Assembly (NCBI GenBank): GCA_039621445.1
Contig: CP154954.1
Location: 19,578,642-19,642,641, forward strand
Length of the DNA: 64,000 nt
DNA from: Euglena gracilis
Lineage: Eukaryota; Euglenida; Euglenophyceae; Euglenales
Reading direction: 5' to 3'
Every line of letters begins with the position of its first letter. Positions within the stretch are counted from its first letter, which is position 1. Below, one piece after another: positions 1 to 13,100 of the stretch. The notes under the pieces are model-generated. The model did not search any database. It worked only from the letters and a program-made list of their open reading frames with translations, and had not been told where the DNA came from. Made by a program: the position numbers and the translations under genes.

Positions 1-468
1 TGCCCGAGAACCTGTCAAGGTCCTGCCCAGGAAATTGTCAAGGTCTTTGTTACTGGCCAACGTGTCATGATAGGTAGTTGTCAGGGTCCCTGCTGCCGGC
101 CTTCCTGTCAGGTGACAGTTTCTCAGGGGCGGGGGGGGGGGAGGAATTTTGTTGAAATTAATTGCTGAAAAGAAAGAAATTGCTGTTGTAGAATAAATGT
201 TTGACCACCGTAAGTGCATCAATCTGCGCAACAGCGTGCAACGATGTGGATCCCTTGCCCAATCGGAAAATCAAGGTGGGCGTGTATTTTTAAAACTTCC
301 CCGCCATGCGCCGATCTTGCCTCTCACCGCCGAAGTAACTGGGTATCGACGTTACCGGTCACCAGGGTCCGCGACAAACCCCTCTCCGCAACCAGAAACC
401 TCTCCCATCCCCCCATCTCCTGGTTGGCCCCATGCCTTCTCTCGTCCTGGCGGTGGTGGGGCGGGCAG
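1..468 (+). other. Intronic sequence upstream of GCN2 exon 1
   Basis: No DFG or HRD kinase motif is readable here. Bases 1-120 contain three diverged copies of a TTGTCAAGGTCC-like word. A poly-G run follows at 128-139. Confidence 0.4.
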
Positions 469-622
469 CGGCGTGTCGGCCGACCCCGACCGGGACCCGC
501 CCCGGCGCCCGAAGCCCAAGCCGAAGCCGAAGGGCCGGGGCGTGTTCGAGTACAGCGCCGGGGTCGGGACGCGCACTTACTGCGCCCCCGAGCAGGAGAA
601 GTCCCGCAACTACAACGAAAAG
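469..622 (+). CDS. GCN2: GCN2 exon 1 in window (kinase activation loop/APE)
   Basis: The exon encodes a Pro/Lys-rich insert (PRRPKPKPKPKGRG) and then the APE region GTRTYCAPEQEKSRNYNEK. The donor is GTGTCA right after the Lys codon at 620-622, so it ends in phase 0 and joins VDIFS of the next exon. The 5' edge (AG at 467-468) is a guess; the DFG-containing exon is not seen in bases 1-468. Confidence 0.8.
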
Positions 623-1070
623 GTGTCATTGCTGCCTGTGCCGGCCTGTGGCGGCGGAAGAAACCGTGCGGGTTGACTCGTGTGAGATTTGCCTGGTCCT
701 GCTTTGGTGCCTGCCAGCCATTCCTGCCAGGTGGACATCTTCAGCGTCGGCATCCTCTTCCTGGAGATGCTTGCGGGCTTCGGCACGGAGCATGAGCGGT
801 GCTTGACGTTGGCTGCGGTGCGGGAGACGGGTCGTGCCACCCCGAGAGAGAGTCTGGCTGACTGGACACCCTTCCTCCCACCTTCACAAATTTTTGATCT
901 GCAGCATCTCTCAATGAATTGCAGATTGCCCATTTTTTGGCATTGGGGCAAATAAATATAACGTATAGACATACATACAATCAAAGATGATTGTATTAAT
1001 ATGTTTGTATGTCCACATTCATAGGTTGCGTGTGAGTTATTATTTCAAATTTGCGTGCATGCGCACGCAC

Positions 1071-1101
<31 letters not shown>

Positions 1102-4100
1102 GCTACCCTGCACCTCGACCTGTAGTTGTCTCCCACAGCCCGGCGCTCCTCCCGAGTTCTACGCCAAGTGCCCGCGGGAGGCAGAGCTCGTCAACGTCTG
1201 CGTCACCCACTCCCCGGAGCGGCGCTGGAGCGCGCGGCAGCTGTTGGAGAGCGACCGGCTGCCGAAGCCCCCGGCGGAGGACAGCGCCATTCGCCAGGTG
1301 GTGGACACCGTCGCCCAGGGCGGGCTGGTGTATGGCGGCTGCCCCGTGGTCCGGTGAGGTCAGCGGCCTCACGGGGCCGCTGACCTCGCGTACCAGCCCG
1401 TGCGTACGTGAGGTCGCGTGCGCACCTCGCGTGCGGCGAGGTGCGCAGGTGTGAGCATGCGTGTGCACTCACGCACGCGTGCGCACTCACGCACGCGTGC
1501 TGACGCACGTGTACACGTACGTGAGCACGTACGTGTACACGCACGTGCTCACGTACGTGTATGTGACCACCAACAGCTCCGGGTGACCCTTGCAATTGGG
1601 ACAAGAAATGGTGGGGGACCATGATATGGGGAAAACATTTCGAATCATTTTTTTTTCCCGGACGGTACCTGGTACCGGACTGCCTGCTGCTGCTCCCGGC
1701 AGCGCCGAATCCCCTGTCCTGCCGTCCCCCACCTCTAAACTCAGAACGTATCTGTGATCACGCCACCGCTGCCCCAGCGGATCCCGTCAGTGGAAAGCAA
1801 AGGCAGCAAACCCCCAGCTAACGACCCCCGCCCCACAGCCAGTCACCTCCCCCCCCCCAACTCTGGAACCACCCCACCTCCCCAATTCTGCGGAGGCGTT
1901 TTCTCACCGCACCACTCGGATGCCCGTGGCCCCGTCCCCCATCCAAAGGCCGCCCTGCCCCCACCAGCGACCGCGCCTCCCCCCACTTCCAGCGGTTGCT
2001 GGGGTCTTTGTTCAGTTCCGCTTCCTCCGGGCTGAAGGACTACATGGCTGGCTTCCAGAAGCCCGGCCCTCCCCAGGTGTGCCCCCCTCCCCGAAACAAA
2101 CAGGTGTTGCCACTGGCGGGTGGGGTGTCACGGGAGGCAGGTTCGTGGGAGGTCGGTGCTGCGACCGGCTGCGGATGGCCGCCGCCCAACCAAAAGAAAA
2201 AAAAACAGGTTGGACCACGACCCACCAGGGTCCAACCAAAGCACGATTTTGGATGGCCTGAGGCCCAACCAACGGGCACCATACCTCTTGACTGACCGCC
2301 CGCCATTGGTGGTGTGTCAACCGTGCACAGGTGGCTATGCAAAAAAAACAGGATTCTTTCTTGAGATGGGCGTGGCCAGGGGTTTTCTTGAGCCGGAGGG
2401 TACCCCATCCCCCGGGGGGGGGGGGTCCAGCCAGCCAGCAGCTCAAATCCAGCCGGCAGCCCAAATTCGGGCTGGGAGCCCTCCCCCCCGGGCGGGGGGT
2501 CAAGTGAAATAAAGTTGGGTCCAGCCCGGCCGAAGGCCGGCCAACCAATTGGGCTACCCAGCTCACCTATCCCTTCATTTTTTCCCCCTCGTCGCAGCTT
2601 CCACCATCACAGCCCCCCAGCCTTGACCTAGCTCCATCCATCAAAATGTCGAAAATGCAAAAAAAATTAGAAATTTTTGTTTTTCATCGACCCAGCCCAG
2701 CCCAGCCCCCTCCAGCCCGGACCCCCCCCTCCCCCCCCTATCCCCGGGGGGGGGGGGCAGCCAGCAGCCTTTTTGCCCGCCGGAGGCTGGACCCCCCCCA
2801 GGGGGTCCTTAAGAAAACCCCTGGGCGTGGCCAAGCGCACTCTTCCCAAGCTGCCCACACTTATCTTTGCGAAGGGGAGGGAAAAGGGAGGTCAGTAGGA
2901 CGAAGGGAGTGGTCAGTGAGTGGACCACTGGGCCATAAAGGACCCAGTGATACCGTTTTTATTGACATAATTTATTGTTTCTGTTCATCAGATGATAGAA
3001 CACTGTGGCATTTTTGACGGTTTTTGTGCTTACCACCGCCTGATTTCCCAAAATGACACATCGTTTTCCACATTCTTCTTTTTCTTTGTAAAGAGGGCAA
3101 AGTTGTTTGGACGGACCTTTCTGGCCTTCCCCCCTGCTGAGTTATTTGGGCATGCAAAACTTTAGGGCACTGCAAAGTTATTTGAGGGGGTAAATGAGGC
3201 CTTTAGGGTGCGCATTTTATTGGGGGTCAATACTGACAAATCTAAACTGCCCCCCACACATACATACCCACAGCAGGTTCTCGGGGTGGACGCCCACGCC
3301 GCGTATGACAAGGCGCTGAGCACTCTCATGAACGTGTGTCACCAGCACAGCTTCCTCCACATCCCGTGCCCATCAGTCATCCCCCACCTCGTGACTGCCA
3401 GCGAACCCAGCGGAACGGTCTTTCTGACTCGCAAGCAGCCCAAGGCTCAGGGGGGCGTCCCATGCCAGTCCCCGTGTCATCATCCAAGCAACTGGCTTCA
3501 AAGGACCCAGGGGGGGGATCCACTGGATTGGGAGTTCCACTAGATTGATTGAGAAGATAGGGAAGGTGAGGCATGAGACAGAAGAGACACGGGCCGTTAC
3601 TCCAGAAATAACTGAGAGGAAAGAAGCATTGATGGCAACCGCTGCAGAGGTGTTGGGTCATCCCCCCCTCCCACCCGATGCCTACCGACCCGTCAGCAGG
3701 AACAGGCACTTCTCAACACCAGGGAAAGACACATTCGCAAAGACGTTGTGTTGAGGTGGTCAGTCATTTGTGAGCCTGCTCCCATTTCGGGGCAGGATGC
3801 CCAGGACCGGGCTATTTGCCCATCAGCCGATGTGTACTGTATCGTTCTCCCGAAACACGCGCTCCCCCAGTCATGAACGGGCATATTTATCCACCCCAAC
3901 CTCCCCCCCCCCCCGCCACGTCCCTGGCTCCATCACCTGGCCGCATGCCCTCCTCGCTGGAGGTCAACCCGGCCGTGGGCTGGCAACAACGCGGATCTTG
4001 TGAGCCTGCCCAGCAACCCGGTGGTGGCCTGGTCGTACCATCTGGCCCTGCCGGCACAGCAACACACGCGCCTCGGCTGCCCAGTTGTACCCCGTCAAGC

Positions 4101-7100
4101 CACCACCTGAACGGTCGCCCGTCTTTCCGCCTGTATTGGGGATCTTAACAACTCATATACCACGCGTGTGACCCTGAGTGGGGTAGCAAAAGGCTCCGAT
4201 AGGAATTGGGGAGGGTGAAGCAGCAGCGACAAAAATTGACGTGGGTCTGCGCTTGATGTGCGCTTTTCGGGATGGCTGCCTGACAACGCTCTGAAGAGAA
4301 TGCCAGACCTGCCGAGTCCATTTCCGGGAACCAAATCGAAATTGCGAACCTGTCGTCTTTGAAACGTCGTGAAACAAACAAAAATTCAACCACTTGCAAG
4401 GACATGCCCACCCCTTAAACTGTCTCCAAACAACAGGGGGGGGGGGGCTGCCAATATCAGGTACCCCAAGGCACAACACCCAGGTGCCAAGTACCCTGGG
4501 GGGGTGTAGGTTGAGTTTTCATGCAGGCGGCGGTGATGGGGGGGGGGGTCGGCAGACCACACCCCCCGGTTTTAGGCGGGCAGGCCGCGGCGCGGCGGCA
4601 CCTCACGGCCCTGAAGCGGTACGGCGTGCAGAGCCGGCCGACGCCACACGCGCCGGGGGCGGAGGGCGCAGTGCTGTGCCTCGACGTCGTCGCGCCACTG
4701 GACAGCAGCCCCGGCCCGGACGCGGAGCTGCTGGAGGTGCTGGCGGAGGCCCTGCTGGCGGCGGCGCTGCCGGAGGCCTGCAAGCCGCAGTTCCGCGTGT
4801 CCCACGCCCAGATCGCCGAGGTGTGCGGCGGTATCCCCCCTCCGCTTGAAAGTGGTAAAAAGTAAAAGTCTTTGAACCTTTGCTTTCCTCCTAATGAGTT
4901 GCCGATGTCAAGCTGAAAGCTACAACCATACCCAGACGATAAAATTTTTTTTGTCGGGTGGGTTTTGGGTACCAGACCCCCCCCCAAACGCTTCCCCCAA
5001 GATGGTTCCAGCTGTTCCCCCTCCCCCAGACCCATAGCCCCATAGCTTTTCAGACAATTCCTCCCTCACCCTTCCTCGCCCCCACGCCTGTGAGGAATAA
5101 GCCGGATCATGCATTCTTTAACGACCCCCTCTGAGGGAGGGGACATTTACACACCACCAAAAACCAGCCAGCCACCTTTTCTGGAGAGCCAGGTGGAGTT
5201 GTCTAGTCACTGAATCCTTCCACCTGAATGGACAGGACTCAATCTTCCAAGAGTTTCCAGCGAACATCCACAGCGGTGGCTTCATCCCAGCCCCCCCCCT
5301 ACGAAAAAAAACAGATAAAGGGGGTGTCTGCTGGCTAATGTGCCTCGTCCGGTCTCACCGGAGGGGACCCTCACCCTGACCCTCACCCTGAAAGCCAGCC
5401 AGTTCCTCTTTCGAGCAGCTTCCAGCCGGGCAGACAACCTCCCCGTGGGGGAGGGGTTGGAGCCAGCCCAGTCCAGCTGGATGAGCCGGGAAAATCTCGT
5501 TGGGAAGCATTTCGCCTGAGAGGCAGTCGGCTTCGGTCGTCCTCTGTGCTGGATTTTCATCAAAAGAATGGTCGATGCGGATCTTGGGCCATTTTGAGCG
5601 ATGATGAAAATTGTGGGGACAGTCCAACAAATGGTGAGGGTTGTTTTTGGTGGTGGATGATTTTTTCCCCGCTGCATCATTCCAATTCAACTGGATTTGG
5701 GTTTTTTTCCCCTTGGTTGAGTGTCGGCTGGATTCCCCGGAATCTGCACCCCTTTAGGGTGAGTACAGCACCTTTTTCTGCCAGACAGGCCGGAACCCCG
5801 AAGGCCTTCAAAAATCCCCTGCCCGGCTCAGGTTTTCTGCGTTGGCACATTAATGTGTGTTTTTTTGCAAATTGTTTGCGCACATCACCCCGACCAGAGG
5901 GAGGCCCCCCCCCCCCTGAGTTGCACTACGGCTTCTTGGCTGGTTTATGGCCGGCGCTGACTTCGCTTCTGGCCCAGTTTGCTGTGTGATGAGTGGCCAG
6001 GCGTCCCATCCACCCCCTTCATTGCCGCGGCCAGGAGCTGCTCAGCCTCTGCGGGGTGCCGGAGCCCTGCCGGGCGGAGGTGGCGGCGGCGGTGGACGGG
6101 CTGGCGGGCAGCACGTGGCAGGCGGTGAAGCGGCGGGTGCAGCCCCATGTGGAGGACCGCCTGCTGCGCGTGCTGCGGGCAGGGCCAGCCGGGAATCCCG
6201 AAAACCCGAGGGGTGGAGGGGATGGGGGGTGGGGGTGGGGGGGGGTCCCGGGGGGGGGGGGGAGGTTGACATCCACAATTTCCCGACATTTTCCCGCCTT
6301 TTCCCGTGATTTTTCACCCAATCTCCAGCAGTCTTACACAATTCACCCACAAACTTCGCAATTTTTTATTATTTTTCTGGAGCGTCGCTGTAATTCTGCC
6401 GCCCACCCTCTGGGTCCCCCATTTCCCAGGGTGGGTCCACCCCCCCTTCCTACACAGCCCTGGCTGCGGGAGGTTGCTCACATCCAGGCCGCGCTGGAGG
6501 ACCCAGCGGCGGTTCGGAAGGCGGCCAGCGAGGGGTGGGCAGGTCGGGGTGGGGGGGGGGGGGCTGTTGACAACTCTGTCTATGGAATTGCGGCTCAGGG
6601 CCCCATGCAGTTTGCTCTTTATCCCTCTCTCCGCGTCCACCAGGTTTGCGATGGAGACCGGGCTGTATTCCGAAAACGATTTGGAGTGCAGATGAAATCG
6701 GCAAATTTCTTCAAGGTTAAAACAACCTCTCCCTCTCAAGTCCCTGGAGAGTAGCAGCAGCAGCAGCAGCAGCAGTAGAGGTTGTTGTTGTTGTGATGCC
6801 TGGGCGGGAAGAAACCACGACAGCGGGAGTGCGGTGGCCGAGACACTGCCGCTGGGTGGCGGGAATTCTGCAGCATTGCCGTTGCGTCTGCGGCGCCCGC
6901 CCGCCCCTCCCACGGACGATGCACTGGAGGCGTTCCGGAAGGCGGGAGCGGGGCCCGACGCGCTGGCCTCCGTGGAGCGCGCCTTCGGAGACCTCTTCGC
7001 CCTCGGGGAGGTGGTGGGGCCTGTCCCTTTGCTTGGCGTGGGGAAGGGGACCCGATGGATGGCAGTGTGGGTTGGCTACTCACCCACCCGCCACAAAGGG

Positions 7101-10100
7101 CCTGTGTGAATGTGTGTATCGTGTTTGGGGTGTTGGGTTTTTGGGGATTGGGGGTTTTTGGCGTTTTGGAATTTTGTGGTTTTGGGGCTTTTAGGGTTTT
7201 GGGGTTTTGGGGTTTTTTTTTGGTGATGGGTTCCAGGGGGGATTGCTGATGGAGGGGGCTGGTCAAAAGTCATCGGCATTTTGGAAGTTTGGCAGTTGGT
7301 TCTTGAGCTTCCTTCCATGGGGCAAGCCGAGGGACAGTGCGGGCCTTGGGCCTGGCAGTACCCGTCGTGGTCGACCTCGGCTGCCTCGCGGACTACGCCA
7401 CCTACTGCGGGGTGCTGCTGCAGGTGTGGTGGCAGGGGCGGTGGGCGTGCTCCTGCAGGGAGGTGGGGGCAATGGCCATCCATTTGGCCATTGCCGTCAC
7501 GCCTGGCGTCACGTCCTCCCAGTCACTGCAAGAAACAATCGCTGGGTGATTTCAGGGCTCGCTTGGCCATGAGGTACCCATGGGATTCTATTCTCATTCC
7601 TTGGGTTTATATTTCGTTCCAGAATTTCCTCGCTCTCGATTCAGTGACGTCATTGCCAGTACATGAAATATCTATTTCCTGTACTCCCGAAGTTTGTTCA
7701 TTGGAGCTGTTTTGTACTTCTTTTTGGGTTCATTTTTAAATTTTTTAAATTTTTTGCCTTATTTTAATATTTTTTCATTTTATTTTATTTTATTGTTTGG
7801 TATTTATTTCATTTTGGTTTTTTTATTTCCCGTTTTGCAGTTCAACTCCAAAGCCAATGTGCATTTCCTTCCAAGGCCCCCACCCGTCGCCGCAGGCAGG
7901 GCTGCAGGGCCGCACGTTCGAGGTGGTGGCGCGGGGCGGGCGGTACGATAACCTCCTGCAGCGGCTGCGCGCCCGGCAGCACCGGCTGCTGCAGTGCTCC
8001 GGCGCCCGGCGGCTGCCGCCCCTGCCGGAGGTCATCCCCAGGCGGCTGCGGGTCTCCGCCTGCTGTGTACGACTGCCATCGGACTCTTAATGAGATGAGA
8101 ACTCGGGACCCCCCAATGTTTTGTAATACTTCATACACTTCAGTTTGCCCCATCTTGTGTGTGTTTTTTTTATATACAGGAAATGGGGTGTGAATTTCAT
8201 GCAAATTCTGTTTGATTTTAAGTTTTTTGGGGGCTACACCCTGGCAACGCACCACGCACCACTCCGTCCCACGTTCCCACAAGTTTGTACACTTTTTTTT
8301 GACGCCGCTGAAAATTTTCCTCTGCCAGTAAATGACATGGCGGACGGGTAACTCCCCCCCCCCCCGGTTCGACCGCCGCCTGCCGGCAGCGTGCGGGGTG
8401 CAGGTGGACGTCGCACGGCTGGCGGAGGGGGCGGCGGCGGACAAGGCGCGCCGGGAGAGCGCGGCGGGCGGCGTGGAGGTGGCGGTGTGCAGCGGCGGCG
8501 TGCTGGACACGGCGGAGTACCTGCGGGAGGCGTTCCCCGCCGCGAAGGCCCTGCGTGGTGCGCCCTTGCCCCCCTCCCCCCCCTGTTGTTCCGCCAGCGG
8601 CCCACCTCCAAAAGACCTGTTTAATTGCCTGAAACATTCCGTCAATGTTGGGCACACCTGCAAAAAACAATGAATTAATTTTTTGATAAATTAAATTGCA
8701 TTTTCAGGAAACAGCACCCCATCCTTGTTAGTGTGACCGTGTTTTTATGTGCCGGGACCGCCACAGAAATTTTTTAAGTTTTGCGCTGCGACTGCCAGGG
8801 TGATCCTCAATCTCTGTCCTGTCTGCCCCAGACACCTTCTTCAGGCTTCTTCCGCTGCTGGCTTCCTTGATACTTTCTCAACCACGGCCCAGAAGAAACC
8901 AAGAAGGATATTGGGTGGCAGGGCGTGAGTTTTTGTGTTTAGTGAGTCATCTGTTTTCACATATTATCTTTTGATCCCGTCGAAGCAAAATGTTGTGTGC
9001 TGCTCTGCTGCTAAATTTGCATGCTGTGCACCACGGCAAAATACGCTTGTGCCGCAACCACCGTGGCAATAAATTTGTTTGTGTCGTGACTGCCGCAGAA
9101 AAACAAATTCTTTGTGCCATTAAGCCACCCCCAATAAGACCCCCCCCGCAAAATAAGGCCCCCCAAATATATGACCCTGGGGCCGATTGAACAAAACTCC
9201 AAAATAAGGCTCCCAAAAACAATCCCTTGACGCAGGGGAGGGTGTAATTTCTCCCTTAAAAATCACCAATAAAATCCCAATTGGACAAAAAATAATGAAA
9301 TTTCAAAAATTCTAAACATGGTAAATGCCAATTTATATCAATCACCCGGCGCAAAGGGCCGAAGGAAAGTATTTAGTGTTTTCAGGAACCTGAAAAATGA
9401 TGTCTTTTGATTTGATTTGATTTGATTTGAAGTGATTTTTTTTTTTCGGGCGCAGGGTCGGGCGATAAAAAATCCAAAAATAAGACACCCCCAAAGATGA
9501 GACCCCCCCCCCCTGGAGGTTTCCAGCAATGGACCCAAAATATGTCCCGGTTCTAATTTTTTGGGGGGGTTTTACCGCTGCAGATTTTTTTTGCGCCACG
9601 GCACGAGCGCCGCGGCCCACAATCTACCCCTACCCCTCCCCCCGGGGGTGGGTGGGTGGGTGGGTGGGGGGACCCCTCTCCCCCCCGGACTTAAAAAAAA
9701 AACCCTGTTTGATGGCGGGCATAATAAGGCAGCAGATTTCGGAATTGCCACCCACCCCCCCCCCTCCCGGCGCAGCGTGGGGCCTGCGGGTCAGCGTCCT
9801 CTACGACAGCGCCGCAGCCGGCGATGCGCTGAAGGAGCACCTGAAGCGCCTGCAGCCCGCGTGGGTGCTGTTCGTCAAGCCCACTGGCCCCTGGACCCTC
9901 AGCTCTTTCGCCCAGGGCCCGCTGCCCTGCTGATCCCCCCCCCACCAACAGACCCCCAAACCCAGCCTGCGCAAGCCCCAGTGGCATCACACACATGGAA
10001 CATTCTCTTTTTACCAGGACTCCGACGAATGCAACTGGGCACTACCCAGGGTTGAACTGGGAACCAAAAAAATCGAAACTGCAAAAATATCTTAAAGAGC

Positions 10101-13100
10101 TCCAACTGTGCAAAAAAGAATACCCCAAATTCGGGCTGTCCAAACCATTTTCGACCCACTTTTGTCCATTTTGGCTCTTTTTGCATGTTCCAAAAAAAAT
10201 CTGTCACCTTCCAGCTGCCAGAAAAAAAAGAAAATAAGGATAATTAAATCGCGTCGTCTGGGCGGGGCAGTACAGATGCAGGCCGTGCAGCGTAGAGAAC
10301 ACCCTCCTCATTCTCGCCAGCATCTTGTCATCCCCACCATGTTGAGGTGGCCGGCGACCCCTGGCCCCACCCACCGGGTGTCGCGCGAGGTGGGCCGGGA
10401 CCACCTCGGCAAGGTGGTGCACGCCATGGTGCGCGGCGCGAAGGACCGGCCCGGCTCCGCCCACCACGAGTCGGGGGCGGAGGCGGAGGAGGCGGAGGAG
10501 GCCCGGGGGGACCTCGGACTGCAGGTGTGTTGGTGTGTTGATCTTTTTTAAATGAATAAGGACCTTTGGATGTCAGGTGACAATGGAAGCCCGGATGTTT
10601 GGGGAGCCCTCCCCACGTCAATAAGTTGTCTTCCAACCTTTGTATTTTTCGAACCTTACCATAGGGATTGTCTCTTACCCTTATCTTTGCTAACTTGTAA
10701 ACAATTTTAAAACAATTTTCTCACCTTTTTTGTTTAAGAAATTATTTCTTTAAAAAGGTTTGTTTCTCCGAACTGCGAAATCTTTGTCCTCTCATCAGAC
10801 TTGTCCCGGAATTTACGATTATCCACAAAGCCTTGTGGGTGTCGACCCCCCCCACCCCCCACCAGGCCTTCCCGTGTTTCCGGAGTGTCCATTTTTAGTT
10901 CAGAGTTTGGTTTGTTTAGTTCAGAGTTTTCCTTCGCATCGAACGTGCCAACGCAGATTTTCCTCGCGCGGTTTCTTCTGTGGGGGGGGTAGTGGTGTAG
11001 GCGACCACCTGCTGGGTGGGGGTCGACCACCTCTCCCCCGCCAGGCCTTCCTGTACCGCGCTGGACTGATACATTCCGACGTTTGCCTCGGTTTGTTGCC
11101 GTCAACAGGGAGGATGGAGTCGAGGGCGACAATGGAAGGCTGGGGTGGGGGTCACACCCAGGGCTTTAGCCCAACACTGGGTTTCTACAGAGAGATTCAG
11201 ACCCTCCCTGTGGAGCAGCCCCCCCCCCCAGAGGGAAGAGGTCTGGGAGTTCCCCCAGAACCAAATTTTTTTCATCCCTGGCTGCCGTTTTGCACCAAGT
11301 ATTATATCTTGGTGTATTTTTCGGCCAGGTTTTTCGGCCAGGCCAGAAAAGTGTGCAAAAGCACGATTTGGGCTTTTTTTTCAGCTCAAAAAAATATTCC
11401 CGGCACTCTGTGATGGATTTTCTTTGTACAAAAGAGTTCCGACCCCCACCCCCCCCCCTTCTCATTTAGCACCCTGGGGCACCCCTGCCAGCACCACCAT
11501 CTCGGTAGGTGCGGAGGTCCTACCCCGCCCCTGCCTCCTTCTTTTCCTTGTCCTTTTCCACATGCGCTGCATTTTCCATCAAAAATTCCTCCTGCACCTT
11601 CGGAACTTTTGCGGTTGGTGCCAGGCTCTTGTTTAACGCGGACGGCGTCTGGGGGCATGTGGGTGGGCTAAGCCCCCCCCTCCTGGTGGGTCCCACTCCG
11701 GGAGGTGTCGGCCCCAACGGAGAAGAAGCTTGGTTGGTGGCGGGGTCAACCCCCCCCCAGGGTGACCCCACCTTCTGGGGTCACCCCCCTCCCCCCCCCC
11801 CCCAGGCCTTCCCGTGCCGCCGGGTCCGGACCTGCCCTGTCCCACCCCCGCCCACAGGTCACGGTGCTGCCCGCCACGTTCCGCACCGCGGACATGAGCG
11901 CCTCCGTGCGGCGCCAGCTGGTGACCAGGGCCAGCCCCGAATCCCGACAGCCCAGCTGTGTGTGTGGGGGGGGTGCCAGAAGAAAGGGGGGGGGGAGGTC
12001 CTGTTGTGCAAAACAGCCGTGTGCCGAATAATGAGATTAATTGGGTGGAAATGAGAACATCGAGTTCCATTATACACTGTCAGTTCATGCGCAGATGACC
12101 ATCATTTTTCTTGCTTCTTTCAGTGTCCATTTGTCAGGTTAACCCCCCCCGGAAGTCAGATTTTGGGGGCAGGTTCCATTTCTGGTGCTTATTTTGGCAA
12201 CCCCATTTTCAAAGTTTTGCTTCTACCAACCATTCAAGCGTTTTAGAAACGGACGACAATATCTGCGGGTTTTTTCCCCAGATTTCCGGGCTGAAAATGC
12301 TCCGCCCTGACCCTCCCCTCCACCCCAAAAGGGATCCCATTCTGCTCCCAACCCCCTCGTCTGAGGTCTCATCTGTTGTAGCATTTGGTCATGCAAAGAT
12401 TGCTCAATCACAGACACATTGTTTCCACGAATTTGCCGGCCAACTGACGATGCCGAGGCTAGCGGAGGGGGTAAATGACAACACGGAGCACGTGTGACGC
12501 AGGGCCGCCCTGTCACCATCGTGCTGCCTACGCGCCTTCCAGTCGGCCATCCGCCCCCAGCTGCCGAACTGCCTCGTGCTGTACTGCGGGCTGTCCTTCC
12601 TGGACGTCCGCACGGCGGTCAGCGTTTTCCACGGTCTGATGCCCGGCCGGCCTGGCGTTGGTGCCAATGGCCCAGTGGGTGTATTGTGTTATGGCTGCCA
12701 GGTCGCAAGAGCTGCACTTGCACAACCCCTGGACCCCCCATCTGCGATTTAATTGCCCTTATTCAGGCGGCTGGAAAGTATCAGATTTTTTTGGAACGTG
12801 TGAAATTGGCCAAAATGGACAAAAGTAGGCCGAAGCTGGTCTGGGCAGCCCAATTTTGGGGTCGATAACTTGACCTTTTTCAGGTGTTTTTTGCAGTTTC
12901 GATTTTTTTTTGGTTCCCGGTTCAACCCTGGGTAGTGCCCAGTTCCAGCCGGGAGTCCCATAGAGGGGGGGGGGAGTCCAGAGATTAACTCAAGCCGGAG
13001 GGGGCCAGTCATGAGGGATCAGACTGCCACCCGGGGGGTCCAGTCAGCACATTTTTTTCCGGCCAGGAGCTCCCAGCCGGGCTGAGGAAACCCCCCGAGG

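Larger units (their letters stand above)
1354..3276 (+). other. Two GCN2 introns (around exon 4)
   Basis: These hold a (GT)n upstream edge, the alternating palindromic tract at 1,430-1,566, C-rich sequence, a hAT-like MITE (2,377-2,823) and AT-rich sequence to the acceptor at 3,276. No RNA gene is seen. Confidence 0.5.

Noticed and set aside
9620-9706. Fourth hAT-like MITE
   Set aside because: Only a right end resembling MITE B is present (AAAAACCCTG); no left end or 8-bp duplication was found.
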